64,000 nt of DNA from Synechococcus sp. CS-1325 (GCA_025128135.1 JAHLYW010000011.1:1-64000), one strand, 5' to 3'; shown: positions 9,671 to 19,566, counted from the stretch's first letter. Program-made: numbers and translations. The notes: generated by a model from the sequence alone, not told the origin.

Positions 9671-10129
9671 TCAGTGGCTGGCCACTTCCAGGTTGATCTC
9701 GGCCACCACCTCGGGATGAAGCTTCACCTGCACTTTGTACGTGCCGGTGCGATGGATTTCGGGCACCAGGATGTCGCGGCGGTCGAGTTCCTTCTTGGTG
9801 GCCGCTTCGATCGCTTCGGCCACATCGCCGTTGGTGACGGTTCCGAACAGCACGTCGTCGCCGCCGGTCTGCTTCTTGACGGTGAAGCGGCCGATCGTGA
9901 CCAGGGCCGTGCGGAAGGCTTCCGCCTCCGCCTTGAGGGCGGCCTGCTTCTCGGCCTCCTTGGCCTGACGGTGCTCCACCTGCCGCAGCACCGCCGGGGT
10001 CACCGGCACGGCCTTGCCCTGGGGCAGCAGGAAGTTGCGGGCATAACCCGGTGCCACCTCCACCAGTTCACCGTTCTTGCCGAGGCTGACAACGTCCTCG
10101 CTGAGGACGACGGAGACGCGTTTGGCCAT
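9671..10129 (-). CDS. rplI: 50S ribosomal protein L9
   Basis: 152 residues from ATG at 10129; a longer in-frame start at 10165 adds 12 residues unlike the family. The start [20 protein letters not shown] and the [13 protein letters not shown] segment are the L9 N-terminal domain signature. A charged helix follows (about 60-85), then the C-terminal RNA-binding domain. It binds 23S rRNA at the base of the L1 stalk. It is probably co-transcribed with dnaB. Confidence 0.97.
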   Translation of the reverse strand: MAKRVSVVLSEDVVSLGKNGELVEVAPGYARNFLLPQGKAVPVTPAVLRQVEHRQAKEAEKQAALKAEAEAFRTALVTIGRFTVKKQTGGDDVLFGTVTNGDVAEAIEAATKKELDRRDILVPEIHRTGTYKVQVKLHPEVVAEINLEVASH

Positions 10130-10194
10130 GGGAGATGCGGAACGGTGAGAGGGGAACAGGCTCAAGCGAGCGGAGCCTGTGACGATCGATCAGC

Positions 10195-11100
10195 CTAGGC
10201 CACGGGTTGTTGACTCCCCGGCAAGCGCACGGCGGTGGCCAGGCCCAGGCCCTTCAGCAGCCGGATGTGCTGCCAGGTGAGATCGATCTGGCCGGGCTCA
10301 AGCCCATGGCGGGCCGAATGGGGGAAGGCGTGGTGGTTGTTGTGCCAGCCCTCGCCGAAGGTGAGGGCCGCCACCCAGGGGTTGTTGCGGGAGCAGTCGC
10401 CGCTGTCATGGCTGACCTGGCCCCAGCGGTGGGTGGCGCTGTTCACCAGCCAGGTGCACTGGTAGACCACCACCAGGCGCAGGGGGATGCCCCACAGCAC
10501 CAGGGCCCAGCCCCCGGCGCCGGTGACCGTGCCGATCCCGAACAGCAGAACAGCCAGGGGGAGTTGCAGCAGCAGAAAGTTTCTGTTCAACCAGCGGTAA
10601 TAGGGGTCGCGATACAGATCACCGGTGAGCCGGGGCACCGCCGCCATGGCGGGGATCTCGTGGAGCATCCAGCCCATGTGGCTCCACCAGAAGCCGCGGT
10701 GGCTGTTGTGGTGATCAACATCCGTATCGGAGAATTTGTGGTGATGGCGGTGCAGTCCGACCCAGTCGATCGGTCCGTGCTGGCAGCTGAGGGCGCCACA
10801 GGTGGCGAAGACACGCTCCAGCCAATGGGGCACCCGGAAGGAGCGATGGCTCAGCAGGCGGTGGTAGCCGATCGTGACGCCCAGGCAGGCGGTGACCCAG
10901 TAGAGCACCAGGAAACTGGCGGCGGCTGGAAGGCTCCAGAACTGGGGCAGCAGGGCGATCAGCGCCAGGGCGTGGAGGACCACCATGTAGATCGCCACAT
11001 CCCGGCCGCTGCCGGACGCCGCAACCAGGGGCAGGGGCGGTGGCGCCAGCCTGGGGCGAAGGGGGGTGAGCGTCATGGGGACAGGTTCCGGAACAGTCAT
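10195..11100 (-). CDS. desC: acyl-lipid delta-9 type fatty acid desaturase (DesC-like)
   Basis: 301 residues with the three histidine boxes of acyl-lipid and acyl-CoA desaturases: HRLLSH, HRHHH and HNNHH (in FGEGWHNNHHAFPHSARHG). Paired hydrophobic spans lie at about 38-75 and 180-215. It introduces the first double bond into membrane lipid acyl chains with ferredoxin and O2, which sets membrane fluidity in the cold. The ATG at 11100 leaves only 31 bp to the divergent gene; Met9 (11076) is another possible start. A paralogue lies at 11863-12930. The position of the double bond is inferred from family, not visible. Confidence 0.9.
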   Translation of the reverse strand: MTVPEPVPMTLTPLRPRLAPPPLPLVAASGSGRDVAIYMVVLHALALIALLPQFWSLPAAASFLVLYWVTACLGVTIGYHRLLSHRSFRVPHWLERVFATCGALSCQHGPIDWVGLHRHHHKFSDTDVDHHNSHRGFWWSHMGWMLHEIPAMAAVPRLTGDLYRDPYYRWLNRNFLLLQLPLAVLLFGIGTVTGAGGWALVLWGIPLRLVVVYQCTWLVNSATHRWGQVSHDSGDCSRNNPWVAALTFGEGWHNNHHAFPHSARHGLEPGQIDLTWQHIRLLKGLGLATAVRLPGSQQPVA

Positions 11101-11131
11101 TTAGAATGGTATCAGTAAGAATCCGTATCGC

Positions 11132-11899
11132 GTGGGATATCAGGAAGAAATCGCATCGGGCCGTGAAGCGTTCGGGCACCTGATCAAGGTCTGGCACGAG
11201 CGCAACGGCTGGTCCCACCGCATTCTCCCCGGTCTGGCAACTGTGCTCGATTTTGGCCGCATCCATAACTCACAGGTGTCGATGCTGCGCAACCGCAAGC
11301 TCGCCGCTCCCGGCCCGGAGGTGTTCCTCGCCCTTGGGCGCATCAACCAGTGGCTGGCCGATCCCGACCCCACTCGCCTGGCTTCGCTTGCCGCGCAACC
11401 GGAGCTGGCGGCCGCCCTGCAGGCGGGTGATCTGCCCCTGCTCGGCAACGACGGCATCCCGCTCGGCCCTGGACCGCTGCTGGAGATCTTCGTGGGGATG
11501 CGGCCGCCCCCGGCCGCCTTCGACCTTCGCATCGGTGAGGCGGAAGCGGCTTCCCTGAGTTCTGCCCTGGCGGAGTTGCTCAGCGCTGGACGGACCTGGC
11601 GCGGCTGTCGGGAACAGATCCTGGCGGCCTATCCGGTCGAGAAAGCCCAGCGGCGGGAGCGGTTTGCCGCCGTGATGGCGGGCCAGCGTGACTACAGCTC
11701 CAGTGAACTCGATGGGGAACTGCTGGATCTGCATCGCACCGTGGTGGCTCTAGGGGTGGCCAGTGAGCCGGAACTCAGTGCTGATCAGTTCCTTGAAGCG
11801 CTGCGCAGAAAAGCCCGCCTGCAACAGCAGACGGGCAACCTCGAACTGGCGGCGGCGATCCGTCAGGAACTGGCGGCGGCGGAAACGGCAGGTTCGTAA
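11132..11899 (+). CDS. unknown protein with HTH-like N-terminus between two desaturase genes
   Basis: 255 residues from GTG at 11132. Residues about 12-72 (FGHLIKVWHERNGW, then VLDFGRIHNSQVSMLRNRK, then FLALGRINQWL) look like a helix-turn-helix of the Xre/phage-repressor style. The C-terminal two thirds is helical with no known motif; its last 50 residues are charged (EALRRKARLQQQTGNLELAAAIRQEL). It is divergent from desC at 31 bp and its 3' end overlaps the convergent second desaturase by 37 bp. A regulatory role over one or both desaturases is inferred from position only. I do not recognise the full-length family. GTG start is uncertain. Confidence 0.75.
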   Translation: MGYQEEIASGREAFGHLIKVWHERNGWSHRILPGLATVLDFGRIHNSQVSMLRNRKLAAPGPEVFLALGRINQWLADPDPTRLASLAAQPELAAALQAGDLPLLGNDGIPLGPGPLLEIFVGMRPPPAAFDLRIGEAEAASLSSALAELLSAGRTWRGCREQILAAYPVEKAQRRERFAAVMAGQRDYSSSELDGELLDLHRTVVALGVASEPELSADQFLEALRRKARLQQQTGNLELAAAIRQELAAAETAGS

Positions 11900-12930
11900 C
11901 GGGCCACCCGCACGCGACGGGCCAGGCCGAGCCACTGCAGCAGTCGGATGTGCTGCCAGGTGATGTCGAATTCGAACCAGCGCAGGCCATGGCGGGCGCT
12001 GGAGGGGTGGGCGTGGTGGTTGTTGTGCCAGCCCTCGCCGAACGAGAGGATCGCCACCCACCAGCAGTTGCGCGACAGATCGGGGCTGTCGAAGTTGCGG
12101 TAGCCGAAGGCGTGGGTGGCGCTGTTCACCAGCCAGGTGACGTGATAGACGACCACCAGGCGAAGGGGGATGGCCCAGAGCACGAGGCCGAGGCCACCAC
12201 CAGGCACGCCACTGTGTTGCCCGTACCACCAGAGCGCGGCGCCGAGGGGGAGTTGCAGCAGCAGGAACCAGCGATCCAGCCAGCGGTAGAAGGAATCCCG
12301 CTGCAGGTCGCCGGTGAAGCGCTCCACCTGCTGCACCGCCGGGATGTCGTGCAGCATCCAATCGCTGTGGCTCCACCAGAGGCCGCGGCCGGCGTCGTGG
12401 TGGTCATTGGGCTGGTCGGAATACTTGTGATGGTGGCGGTGCAGACCCACCCACTCGATCGGGCCGCTCTGGCAGGCGAGGCTTCCCATCAGCACCAGGG
12501 TGCGCTCCAGCCATTTCGGTGCCACGAAACTGCGGTGGGCCAGCAGGCGGTGCAGACCGAGCGTGACGCCGAGAACGGTCATCCAGTAGAGAACGGCCAT
12601 CACGACCAGCGCCTGCCAGCTCCAGAAGCGGGGGAGCAGAGCCGCCACGGCGCCCACATGCATCACCAGCATGAATCCGGTGGTGCCGAACTTGTATGGC
12701 CGCTGCTTCGGCGGCAGCGGAGCGCGACGGGAGCGGACGGCGGAGCGGATGGCCTCCTCCAGGTGGTCGGAAGCGTGCACACCCTGGCTGTGAAGCCTGG
12801 GGAGGGAAGGGGAGTTTCCCGGCTGCAAAGGGGCCTTGGCGGTGTCTGAGGCGGCGACCAAATCAACTCTCGCGATGGTGGGCAGGCTGGAAGTCACCCC
12901 CTCGCCACCAGCAGGCCTGGCCCGCCGCAT
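11863..12930 (-). CDS. second DesC-like acyl-lipid desaturase
   Basis: 355 residues; histidine boxes HRLLAH, HRHHH and HNNHH (FGEGWHNNHHAHPSSARHG) match its paralogue at 10195-11100. It has an N-terminal extension of about 80 residues that is low in hydrophobic content and may be partly untranslated; a GTG at 12897 is an alternative start. The core begins near PYKFGTTGFMLVMH. As a membrane diiron desaturase it would act on lipid acyl chains, perhaps at another chain position or temperature from its paralogue (inference). The last 37 bp overlap the convergent HTH-like gene. Confidence 0.88.
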   Translation of the reverse strand: MRRARPAGGEGVTSSLPTIARVDLVAASDTAKAPLQPGNSPSLPRLHSQGVHASDHLEEAIRSAVRSRRAPLPPKQRPYKFGTTGFMLVMHVGAVAALLPRFWSWQALVVMAVLYWMTVLGVTLGLHRLLAHRSFVAPKWLERTLVLMGSLACQSGPIEWVGLHRHHHKYSDQPNDHHDAGRGLWWSHSDWMLHDIPAVQQVERFTGDLQRDSFYRWLDRWFLLLQLPLGAALWWYGQHSGVPGGGLGLVLWAIPLRLVVVYHVTWLVNSATHAFGYRNFDSPDLSRNCWWVAILSFGEGWHNNHHAHPSSARHGLRWFEFDITWQHIRLLQWLGLARRVRVARYEPAVSAAASS

Positions 12931-13061
12931 GGAGCCCCATGGGGGCGGAGCTGATCACCGGAACCTGGGGAATCGGCGGGGTGTCGCCGATCGAACGGTT
13001 TGAAATCTAGCGGTGAGGGCGGGGGGGCAGGCACGATGGCCAGAAGGGGTTGTGATCGGCC

Positions 13062-14354
13062 ATGTCAGGGCAGGACAGCAATGGGTTGCAGGGCCCTGGC
13101 GCCGCCTGGGCGGCTGAGCGGGTGGCCGCCGCCGGCGAACGGATCGGGCCGATGGCGGCCCGCCACACCGCAGCGGTGAGGGGAGGGCTCGCCAGGGTCC
13201 TGGAGGCGTTCAGCGCCGAGCGGCTGGGCCCCCATCATTTCGCTTCGGTGAGCGGCTACGGCCACGGCGATCTGGGTCGCGCCGTGCTGGATCGGGTCTA
13301 CGCCCGGGTGCTCGGGGCCGAGGCCGCAGCTGTGCGGCTGCAGTTCGTCAGTGGAACCCACGCCATCGCCGCCGCCCTGTTCGGGGTGCTGCGTCCCGGT
13401 GATCGTTTGCTGGCCCTCACCGGTCGTCCCTACGACACCCTGGAGGAGGTGATCGGCCTGCGCGGCAGTGGCCAGGGCTCCCTGGCCGAGTTCGGCATCC
13501 GCTACGCCGAATTGCCCCTCGATCCGGCCGGACGGGTGGACAGCGACGGCCTGGCCGATGCCCTCTCGCCTCCGACCCGGATGGTGCTGATTCAGCGCAG
13601 TTGTGGCTACAGCTGGCGCCCCTCGCTGCCGGTGGCGGCGATCGGTGCGTTGATCGAGCGGGTCAAGCGGCTGCAACCTGACTGCGTCTGTTTCGTTGAC
13701 AACTGCTACGGGGAGTTCGTTGAGGCCTCCGAGCCGCCGGCGGTGGGAGCCGATCTGATCGCCGGTTCCCTGATCAAGAACCCCGGTGGCACGATCGCCC
13801 CCACCGGCGGCTATCTGGCCGGCCGCGCTGATCTGGTGGAGCAGGCCTGTTGTCGTCTGACCGCACCGGGGATCGGCAGCGAGGGCGGCACCGGCTTCGA
13901 TCTGTACCGCCTTTTGTTCCAGGGCCTGTTCCTGGCTCCCCAGATGGTGGCGGAGGCCCTGATCAGCGCCGAGCTGGTGGCAGCGGTGTTCGACGGGCTG
14001 GGTTATGGGGTGCTGCCGTTGCCGGGAGGGGAGCGCAGCGACGTGATCCAGGCGGTGCGATTCGGCTCGGCAGCACCGCTGCAGACGGTCTGCCGAGCCT
14101 TCCAGGCCTGCTCGCCGGTGGGCGCCTACCTCGATCCTGTCCCCGCTCCGATGCCTGGCTACGGCAGTGCCCTGGTGATGGCCGGCGGCACCTTCATCGA
14201 CGGCAGCACCAGCGAGTTCTCCGCTGATGGCCCCCTGCGGCCGCCTTACGTGCTGTTCAGCCAGGGCGGCACGCACCATTGCCATGCCGAACTGGCGCTG
14301 GAGCAGGCCCTGATCGGCCTGGAGGCGGCCGGACAGTTGCTGGATCAGCCATAA
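13062..14354 (+). CDS. PLP-dependent lyase, methionine gamma-lyase / aluminium-resistance (YnbB) family
   Basis: 430 residues. The fold-type I PLP layout is visible: VSGYGHGDLGR near residue 65, SGTHAIAAALFG near 107-118, the aspartate region CVCFVDNCYGEFVE near 208-222, and the lysine in SLIKNPGGTIAPTGGY near 237-252, which should form the Schiff base. The C-terminal SQGGTHHCHAELALEQAL is typical of this family. The reaction has been annotated as methionine gamma-lyase but the true substrate in cyanobacteria is unknown. It lies 66 bp before gcvH in the same direction, so it may share transcription with the glycine cleavage genes. Confidence 0.85.
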   Translation: MSGQDSNGLQGPGAAWAAERVAAAGERIGPMAARHTAAVRGGLARVLEAFSAERLGPHHFASVSGYGHGDLGRAVLDRVYARVLGAEAAAVRLQFVSGTHAIAAALFGVLRPGDRLLALTGRPYDTLEEVIGLRGSGQGSLAEFGIRYAELPLDPAGRVDSDGLADALSPPTRMVLIQRSCGYSWRPSLPVAAIGALIERVKRLQPDCVCFVDNCYGEFVEASEPPAVGADLIAGSLIKNPGGTIAPTGGYLAGRADLVEQACCRLTAPGIGSEGGTGFDLYRLLFQGLFLAPQMVAEALISAELVAAVFDGLGYGVLPLPGGERSDVIQAVRFGSAAPLQTVCRAFQACSPVGAYLDPVPAPMPGYGSALVMAGGTFIDGSTSEFSADGPLRPPYVLFSQGGTHHCHAELALEQALIGLEAAGQLLDQP

Positions 14355-14420
14355 ATCTGATCGGCCCATCCAGGACCCTGGGTTCTCAGTCAGAGTGGGG
14401 GCTCCACGCTTCAGCCATCG

Positions 14421-14810
14421 ATGGCGCTCAGCTACCCCGACGACTGCCGCTATGCCGACAGCCATGAATACGCCCGCCTGGAAGGCGATCTGGTGCGGGT
14501 GGGGATCAGCGCCTTCGCTGTGCAGCAGATGGGAGACATCGTCTTCGTGGAGCTGCCGGAGGTGGGTGCCAGCCTGGAGCGAGGCGCCAGCTTCGGCTCG
14601 GTCGAGTCGGTCAAGGCGGTCGAAGATGTGTACGCGCCGATCAGCGGCACGGTGGAGGTGCGCAATGAGGCGGTGCTCTCCAGCCCGGAGGACATCCAGA
14701 GCGATCCCTTCGGTGAGGGCTGGCTGCTGCTGATCCGTCCGAACACAGCCGCCGAGCTCGATGACCTGCTGGATGCCGCCAGCTACCGCTCCAAGGTGGA
14801 AGGGAGCTGA
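14421..14810 (+). CDS. gcvH: glycine cleavage system H protein
   Basis: 129 residues, normal length. The lipoylation site is Lys65 in VESVKAVEDVYAP, and the N-terminus YADSHEYARLEGDLVRVGIS is characteristic. The lipoyl arm shuttles the aminomethyl group from P-protein to T-protein during glycine decarboxylation, which in cyanobacteria serves photorespiratory 2-phosphoglycolate recycling and one-carbon supply. gcvP follows 107 bp downstream; gcvT is not in this window. Confidence 0.97.
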   Translation: MALSYPDDCRYADSHEYARLEGDLVRVGISAFAVQQMGDIVFVELPEVGASLERGASFGSVESVKAVEDVYAPISGTVEVRNEAVLSSPEDIQSDPFGEGWLLLIRPNTAAELDDLLDAASYRSKVEGS

Positions 14811-14917
14811 CCGTCTGACTGGTGATTGTGGGTGAATCCCCGTGATGGTCACGATCACGCCCGGCCAGCCGGCTCAATCTCCTTAAAGTCGGCCCCATTC
14901 CCATTGGCCGCTCTGCC

Positions 14918-17900
14918 ATGACCTCAGCTCCCGCAGCCATGGCGACCGGCCGTTCCGCCTCCCCGGCAGCTCCGCAGGTCCCGACCGCTGCTGTCGGCGG
15001 CGGCGGAGAGGTTTCCCCTTTCCTGCAGCGCCACATCGGCCCGTCGACGGAGGAGCAGGCCCGCATGCTCGAGGAACTCGGCTGCGACGACCTCGAGAGC
15101 TTCGTGGCGGAGGTGGTGCCCCCGGACATCCTCCTGCCGGTCTCAGCGGCGTTGGACGATCTGCCAGCGGGTGTCGGCGAAGCCCAGGCCCTTGATGAAC
15201 TCAGGGCCATCGCTGCCGCCAACCAGGTGCTCCGCAGCCTGATCGGCCTTGGCTACTACGGCACGGCCACCCCGGCGGTGATCCAGCGTCATGTGCTGGA
15301 GAATCCCTGCTGGTACACCGCCTATACCCCCTATCAGGCCGAGATCGCCCAGGGACGGCTGGAGGCCCTGCTCAATTTCCAGACCCTGATCAGCGAACTC
15401 ACCGGTCTGCCGATCGCCAACGCCTCCCTGCTGGATGAGGCCACGGCCGCCGCCGAGGCGATGGCCCTCAGCTTCGGTGCCTGCAAGCGGGCCAACGCCT
15501 CCCGCTTCCTTGTTGATGCGGCGGTTTTCCCCCAGACCCTGGCCGTGCTCCAGACCCGGGCCGAACCACTGGGAATCGTGATCGAGTTGATCGATCCTGC
15601 CGATCATCCGCTGGAGGGGCGCGCTGCGGCCAGCGCTCCGGATGATGTTTTCGGGGTTCTGCTCCAACTGCCCGGCAGCGGCGGCCGGCTCTGGGATCCC
15701 CGCGACCTGATCGCCGCCGCCCATGCCTCCGGGGCCCTGGTCACAGTGGCCATCGACCCCCTCGCCCAGGTGCTGCTGGAGCCGGTCGGCCACCTCGGCG
15801 CCGACATCGCTGTGGGCAGCAGCCAGCGTTTCGGCGTACCGCTCGGCTGCGGCGGTCCCCATGCCGCGTTCTTCGCGACCACGGCGGCCCATCAACGCCA
15901 GATCCCCGGTCGGCTGGTCGGCCAGTCGGTGGATGCCGAGGGAAACCCTGCCCTGCGGCTCGCCCTGCAGACCCGCGAGCAGCACATCCGCCGTGACAAG
16001 GCCACCAGCAACATCTGCACCGCCCAGGTGCTGCTGGCGGTGATGGCCAGTTTTTACGCCGTGCACCATGGTCCCGATGGCCTGGCGGCGATTGCCCGGC
16101 AGGTGCTGCTCCAGAGGGCCGCCCTCGCTCTGGGCCTGGAGCGGCTGGGCTATGCCGTCGAGAGCGGCCCTGGTTTTGACACCCTCTGCCTGCGCAGCCC
16201 CGGGGCGGCAGCGTTGCTCGCGCGCGCCGAAGCGGCCGGCTTCAACCTGCGGCCGCTGGCCGCCGGTTCCCCATTTCCAGCTGCCGATGCCATCGACGGC
16301 CTGGCGATCAGCCTCGACGAGCGCACCGACACCACGGAGCTGGATCGATTGCTGGCCCTGTTCGGTGGCGGCGAAGGCTCCCCGGGCGCCGAAGCGCTGA
16401 TCGCCGAGGTGGAGGCCGGAGCCGCCCTGGCCGGCGCCGGCCTCGAGTCTCACCTGCTCACGGGCCTCCCGCTCCGTCAGCGGCCCTGGCTGGCCCAGGA
16501 GGTGTTCCACCGTCACCGCAGCGAAACCGAACTGCTCCGTTACATCCAGCGACTGGTCTCGAAGGACCTCTCCCTGGTGCACGGCATGATTCCGCTGGGA
16601 AGCTGCACGATGAAGCTCAACGCCGCCGCCGAGCTGGCCCCGGTGAGCTGGCCGGAATTTGCCCAGCTGCACCCCTTCGCCCCCGCTTCCCAGACCCGCG
16701 GTTACCAGAAACTGGTGGCCGACCTCGAGGGCTGGCTGGCCGCCTGCACCGGGTTTGCCGGGGTGTCGCTCCAGCCCAATGCCGGCTCCCAGGGGGAATA
16801 CGCCGGCCTGCTGGTGATCCGGGCCTGGCACCACAGCCGCGGCGAAGGCCACCGCGATATCTGCCTGATTCCCACCAGCGCCCACGGCACCAACCCGGCC
16901 AGTGCCGTGATGGCCGGCCTCAAGGTGGTGCCGGTGTCCTGTGATGCCGAGGGCAACATCGATCTGGTCGACCTGGAGACCAAGGCCCAGCTCCATGCGG
17001 CTGCGCTGGCGGCCGTGATGGTGACCTACCCCTCCACCCATGGGGTGTTTGAAACCGGCATCCGCCGCCTCTGCGACGCGGTGCACCGCCACGGCGGTCA
17101 GGTGTATCTCGATGGCGCCAACCTCAACGCCCAGGTGGGACTCGCCAAGCCTGGCCTGTTCGGCGCCGATGTCTGCCATCTCAACCTCCACAAGACCTTC
17201 TGCATTCCCCATGGCGGCGGCGGGCCCGGGGTGGGGCCGATCGGCGTGGCGGCCCATCTGGTGCCCTTCCTGCCCGGCCATCCCCACAACCAGCCGGGTG
17301 CTGAGGGGTCTGGAGGTCTGGCGATCGGGCCCGTCTCCGCCTCCCCCTGGGGCAGCGCCGGCATCCTGCCGATCAGTTGGATGTATGTGCGGATGATGGG
17401 TGGCGCTGGCCTGCGCCAGGCCAGCGCCGTGGCCCTGCTCGCCGCCAACCTGATCGCCAAGCGCCTGGAGCCCCACTACCCGGTGCTGTTTCGCGGTGCC
17501 GGTGGGCGGGTGGCCCACGAATGCATCCTGGATCTGCGTCCGCTCAAGCGCAGCGCCGGGCTGGAGGTGGACGACCTGGCCAAACGACTGATGGACTACG
17601 GCTTTCACGCTCCGACCGTGAGCTGGCCTGTGGCCGGCACGGTGATGGTGGAACCCACGGAAAGCGAGTCCCTGCAGGAAATCGAGCGATTTTGCTCGGC
17701 CATGGTGGCGATCCGTGGCGAGGCGGCCGCGATCGAATCAGGTGTGGCCGACCCGCACGACAACCCCCTGCGTCGGGCGCCGCACACCCTGGCGGCGGTC
17801 ACCGCCGATGTCTGGGGGCGGCCCTACAGCCGCGCTCAGGCGGCCTTCCCGGCCGGCGATGGCCAGCGGAACAACAAGTTCTGGCCGGCTGTGGCCCGAA

Positions 17901-17980
17901 TCGACAATGCCTATGGCGATCGCAACCTGGTCTGCACCTGCCCTTCGGTCGAAGAGCTGGCGATCCCGACCCCTGCCTAG
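14918..17980 (+). CDS. gcvP: glycine dehydrogenase (decarboxylating), P protein
   Basis: 1020 residues, a single-chain homodimer-type P-protein. The first half has [13 protein letters not shown] near the start and [15 protein letters not shown]; the second half has [10 protein letters not shown], the glycine-rich AGSQGEY, and the PLP lysine at about Lys759 in [17 protein letters not shown]. It decarboxylates glycine and loads the aminomethyl group on lipoyl-GcvH. The first 30 residues are Ala/Pro-rich and may be excess; the ATG at 14918 is the first usable start after gcvH. Confidence 0.97.
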   Translation: MTSAPAAMATGRSASPAAPQVPTAAVGGGGEVSPFLQRHIGPSTEEQARMLEELGCDDLESFVAEVVPPDILLPVSAALDDLPAGVGEAQALDELRAIAAANQVLRSLIGLGYYGTATPAVIQRHVLENPCWYTAYTPYQAEIAQGRLEALLNFQTLISELTGLPIANASLLDEATAAAEAMALSFGACKRANASRFLVDAAVFPQTLAVLQTRAEPLGIVIELIDPADHPLEGRAAASAPDDVFGVLLQLPGSGGRLWDPRDLIAAAHASGALVTVAIDPLAQVLLEPVGHLGADIAVGSSQRFGVPLGCGGPHAAFFATTAAHQRQIPGRLVGQSVDAEGNPALRLALQTREQHIRRDKATSNICTAQVLLAVMASFYAVHHGPDGLAAIARQVLLQRAALALGLERLGYAVESGPGFDTLCLRSPGAAALLARAEAAGFNLRPLAAGSPFPAADAIDGLAISLDERTDTTELDRLLALFGGGEGSPGAEALIAEVEAGAALAGAGLESHLLTGLPLRQRPWLAQEVFHRHRSETELLRYIQRLVSKDLSLVHGMIPLGSCTMKLNAAAELAPVSWPEFAQLHPFAPASQTRGYQKLVADLEGWLAACTGFAGVSLQPNAGSQGEYAGLLVIRAWHHSRGEGHRDICLIPTSAHGTNPASAVMAGLKVVPVSCDAEGNIDLVDLETKAQLHAAALAAVMVTYPSTHGVFETGIRRLCDAVHRHGGQVYLDGANLNAQVGLAKPGLFGADVCHLNLHKTFCIPHGGGGPGVGPIGVAAHLVPFLPGHPHNQPGAEGSGGLAIGPVSASPWGSAGILPISWMYVRMMGGAGLRQASAVALLAANLIAKRLEPHYPVLFRGAGGRVAHECILDLRPLKRSAGLEVDDLAKRLMDYGFHAPTVSWPVAGTVMVEPTESESLQEIERFCSAMVAIRGEAAAIESGVADPHDNPLRRAPHTLAAVTADVWGRPYSRAQAAFPAGDGQRNNKFWPAVARIDNAYGDRNLVCTCPSVEELAIPTPA

Positions 17981-18136
17981 CCTGCAACGGTCGGTATCCG
18001 TGGGTTCCTTTTCCAGCCGGAATGGATACCAGCAGCAGAGGCCTATGCCTGGGCGGCAAAGCGCGTTACATTCGCGGCATCAAGGAATGGGAAAGATATG
18101 GCGTTCCCTTTCCGGCTGCATCTCCTCTCCGGGGTC

Positions 18137-18466
18137 ATGAACGACAACGACGGCACGTCCGCAACCCCATCCCCCCAGGATCGCCCTGGGCGGCAGCCCC
18201 TCAGCCTGAAGGGCCTCACGATCGGAGAGAACCCCGGGCCTGGAGCCAGTGGTCGGCGCTCACCCGAGTTGCCTCCGGTCAGCGGTTCGCTGGCCCACTC
18301 CCATTCCCGTGGTGAAACCCTGCGCATCGATGGAACCAATGTGGTGCGGGTGCCGTTCGGGGTTCGCCGGGCCAGGCGGGCCAGGCCAGAGCGCCCCGAC
18401 CGCTGGGTCACCTTGGTGTTGCCGTTTCAATCGGCGCCAACCCCCACGCCACCTCAGGCGGCCTGA
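18137..18466 (+). CDS. small hypothetical protein
   Basis: 109 residues from ATG at 18137 (an in-frame start 13 codons earlier is possible). Rich in Pro, Arg and Gly, with a more ordered C-terminal half (ETLRIDGTNVVRVPFG, then an Arg-rich run and WVTLVLPF). No known domain. It follows gcvP by 156 bp and its end overlaps the convergent small gene by 13 bp. It may be a lineage-specific protein of picocyanobacteria or a chance frame. Confidence 0.45.
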   Translation: MNDNDGTSATPSPQDRPGRQPLSLKGLTIGENPGPGASGRRSPELPPVSGSLAHSHSRGETLRIDGTNVVRVPFGVRRARRARPERPDRWVTLVLPFQSAPTPTPPQAA

Positions 18467-18693
18467 TTGAGTCGCCAGTCCACCAGAGCTTTCACATCAT
18501 CGAGCGAGCTGGCTGGGGTGCGGAACGGCAGCACGCCCATCGGGCTGCGCTCCGGACGCACCAGCCAGGTGAGATCCGGCTGGGGCAGCAGCACGAAGCC
18601 CCGGTAACGCACCATCCAGGGGCGTGCCTGCTGGAGGCCCCCTGGCAGGATCGCGGCAACCCTGGGATCGGGGAACTGTCGGACCTGGGCCAT
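18454..18693 (-). CDS. small conserved-looking hypothetical protein
   Basis: 79 residues from ATG at 18693, the start MAQVRQFPDPRVAAILPGGL being more protein-like than the extension to 18798. It has RYRGFVLLPQPDLTWLVRPE followed by a short C-terminal helix (LDDVKALVDWRLNQA). No motif recognised. It lies convergent with the gene to its left. Confidence 0.55.
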   Translation of the reverse strand: MAQVRQFPDPRVAAILPGGLQQARPWMVRYRGFVLLPQPDLTWLVRPERSPMGVLPFRTPASSLDDVKALVDWRLNQAA

Positions 18694-18834
18694 GGTGGGG
18701 CTCCTGAACATCTGCTCACAGTTCAGGCGATGGGGCGGCGCCCTGCCGCATCGTTCGATTCCTTTTGGTGGCTTTGACAGCTTCCTTCTGCCATTCACAT
18801 CCTGTGGACGCCACGAATCGTGCCCGGATCGGGC

Positions 18835-19566
18835 TCAGGCGAGCTCGAACAGCAGCAGATCAGCGCCGCCGGCCGCGCCCTTCAGCACCCCTCCACCGTT
18901 GCAGCTGAAGCCCAGGCCATCACCCCGTTGGAGCCGGTGGGTTTCGCCTGACTCCAGCTCCAGCATCACTTCCCCTTCCACGAGCTGGATCCAGCCGGTT
19001 CGGCCGGCCGGCAGGGGAAGGCTCAGGCTGGTGCCGGGCAGGGGGCAGGCCCGCCACAGCCGCATCGGACGGTGGATGGCCATGGCCCCCTCACGACGAT
19101 CAGGATCGAGCAGAAGGGTCCAGCCGGGGCTGAGCGGGTAGGGCCGTTGTTCATAGGCCGGCGGGATTGCGGAGCTGCTGGGCTCGATCCAGATCTGCAG
19201 CAGCCGGCAGGGGGCCGACCCCTGGTTGATCTCGCTGTGCACCACGCCGGTGCCGGCACTCATGCGCTGCACCTCACCGGCCCGCAGCACCTCGCCGTTG
19301 CCCATCGAATCGCGGTGGCTGAGCTCCCCTTCCACCATCACCGTGACGATCTCCATGTCGTTGTGGGGATGCATGCCGAAGCCGCGGCCGGCGGCGATCG
19401 TGTCGTCGTTGATCACCCGCAGCGGGCCGAAGCCCATCCAGGCGGGGTCGTAGTGGTTGGAGAATGAGAAGCTGTGCCAGCTGTCCAGCCAGTCGAGCTG
19501 GCTGTGGAAGCGCTCGGCGGCGGGCCGGAAGACAGGTTGGGTGGCGGTGCCGCTGGAGGTGGTCAT
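18835..19566 (-). CDS. pirin family protein (bicupin; quercetinase-like)
   Basis: 243 residues. The N-terminal cupin carries the metal ligands in GMHPHNDMEIVT (about residues 64-75) and GTGVVHSEINQ (about 105-115); the C-terminal half is the second, degenerate cupin. YhhW-type pirins can act as quercetin 2,3-dioxygenases with iron; the physiological substrate in cyanobacteria is unknown. Its start overlaps the stop of the upstream reductase gene by 4 nt (ATGA), so the two are translationally coupled. Confidence 0.88.
   Translation of the reverse strand: MTTSSGTATQPVFRPAAERFHSQLDWLDSWHSFSFSNHYDPAWMGFGPLRVINDDTIAAGRGFGMHPHNDMEIVTVMVEGELSHRDSMGNGEVLRAGEVQRMSAGTGVVHSEINQGSAPCRLLQIWIEPSSSAIPPAYEQRPYPLSPGWTLLLDPDRREGAMAIHRPMRLWRACPLPGTSLSLPLPAGRTGWIQLVEGEVMLELESGETHRLQRGDGLGFSCNGGGVLKGAAGGADLLLFELA

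Noticed and set aside
15143..17608. 821-residue open frame antisense to gcvP
   Set aside because: It lies entirely within a clear gcvP gene, is rich in His/Gln/Gly as expected of GC-rich antisense frames, and shows no motif.
17993..18030. GGTATCC/GGATACC inverted repeat after gcvP as a terminator
   Set aside because: The loop is 24 bases and no T-run follows, so a terminator is not supported.
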